In this document: positions 15,358 through 15,932 of the stretch, in pieces
Layout of the letters: the number at the start of each line of letters is the position of its first letter
How positions within the stretch are numbered: the first letter of the stretch is position 1
Assembly: GCA_038225955.1 (NCBI GenBank)
Contig: JBBRQV010000068.1
Location: 1-15,932, forward strand
Direction: 5' to 3'
DNA length: 15,932 nucleotides
Source of the DNA: JAFDZO01 sp038225955
GTDB lineage: Bacteria > Bacteroidota > Ignavibacteria > Tepidaquicellales > Tepidaquicellaceae
Translations under genes and position numbers: made by a program
The notes under the pieces: model-generated
Told to the model about the DNA's origin: nothing
Database searches by the model: none
What the model saw: only the letters and a program-made list of their open reading frames with translations

Positions 15358-15932
15358 ATGAAAATTCTCAAATTAATCTTTTTATTTTTAGTTATCTGTA
15401 CTTCATCACAGGCGCAGATTTCCATTACAATAACTCAGCCGCCTCCTAACAGATTCTTCATCGAAGACCTGTGGAAAATAAAAGTTATCAATAGCACAAA
15501 AGGGAATAAAACTATATACCTTAAAGGAATTGTGACTGAGGCAGTTCAGGGCAATGTTATCAATGCGACAACAAGAGCATTTACCGTAAGCCCGGGGATT
15601 AATTCACTAACAGCAGCGCAGTTAGGAAGCATTGATGTTGCATACTCAAGCAATAGAATTAAAGAGGCTATTAAGAACACAGGAGGTTTTCCTTCAGGTA
15701 CATATCAAATTTGTGTAAGCGCTTACGAAGATGGCACAAATACTTTTTTAACTTCTGATTGTCTCGATAGAAAAATTGAAAACATCACGCCCCCTACTTT
15801 AATTTCACCTGTTCATCAATCATCAATTGATAATAAGATTCCGATATTTTCCTGGATACCATCTACAACCAATAATTTCAGGAGCTTTTCATACACTTTA
15901 AAAATTGTAGAAATTATTCCTGGGCAATCTCC
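15358..15932 (+). CDS. Secreted protein with TANFOR-like module, 5' part (runs off the right edge)
   Basis: The first 191 residues of another member of the same family, open to the window end. The signal peptide is MKILKLIFLFLVICTSSQAQ with cleavage likely at QA|Q; the cysteine at 14 is not in a good lipobox (preceded by V-I). The module follows: ISITITQPPP (21-30), EDLWKIKVIN (36-45), VSPGINSLT (75-83), and FPSGTYQICV near 111-120. Next comes the start of an FN3-like domain with PTLISPVHQSS and IFSWIPST. This is the same order as in the 1286-residue protein, so the full protein is probably also large. It starts 10 bases after the FN3 gene. Confidence 0.88.
   Translation, partial: MKILKLIFLFLVICTSSQAQISITITQPPPNRFFIEDLWKIKVINSTKGNKTIYLKGIVTEAVQGNVINATTRAFTVSPGINSLTAAQLGSIDVAYSSNRIKEAIKNTGGFPSGTYQICVSAYEDGTNTFLTSDCLDRKIENITPPTLISPVHQSSIDNKIPIFSWIPSTTNNFRSFSYTLKIVEIIPGQS

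Noticed and set aside
15397..15402. Possible lipoprotein cysteine (C14) in the signal peptide of the last protein
   Set aside because: The residue before the cysteine is isoleucine, not A/G/S, and a normal cleavage site (SQA|Q) follows.

Overview
The window is AT-rich and carries two unrelated blocks on opposite strands. It most likely comes from the Bacteroidota / FCB group, perhaps an Ignavibacteria-like lineage. None of the start codons examined has a recognisable Shine-Dalgarno sequence; A/T-rich leaders precede them instead. Two places match the Bacteroidota promoter pattern (TTTG about 19 bases upstream of TAnnTTTG). The gene families also fit: a helical protein with an N-terminal SPYFN motif, and secreted proteins with a TANFOR-like N-terminal module. 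The phylum call is an inference; there is no rRNA or marker gene to settle it.

Positions 1-7313 (minus strand) hold a tightly packed high-affinity potassium uptake operon in the order kdpF-kdpA-kdpB-kdpC-kdpD-kdpE. Gaps between genes are 1 to 11 bases, and kdpE runs off the left edge. KdpFABC is the K+ pump: KdpA is the channel-like K+ subunit, KdpB the P-type ATPase, KdpC the assembly subunit and KdpF a 29-residue membrane peptide. KdpD/KdpE is the sensor kinase and response regulator pair that normally switches the pump on. Catalytic and selectivity motifs look intact throughout.

Positions 7314-7521 are the control region of this operon. Reading on the minus strand it contains, in order: a weak terminator of the upstream gene; three 9-base-spaced GCGTTTT-like repeats; two TTTATA half-sites with 11-base periodicity (a candidate KdpE box); a promoter-like element; and an inverted repeat over the -7 element.

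Positions 7522-8955 (minus) encode a 477-residue uncharacterised alpha-helical protein. A 152-base divergent gap separates it from the plus-strand block.

Positions 9108-15932 (plus) are a putative operon of secreted proteins: a 126-residue stand-alone and apparently eroded copy of an N-terminal module; a 1286-residue beta-rich protein that starts with the same module; a 653-residue protein built almost entirely of fibronectin-III-like domains; and the first 191 residues of another protein with a signal peptide and the same module. The repeated use of one module around an FN3 protein suggests a multi-component cell-surface or extracellular assembly. I cannot tie it to a described system, and it is the part of the window most likely to be new.
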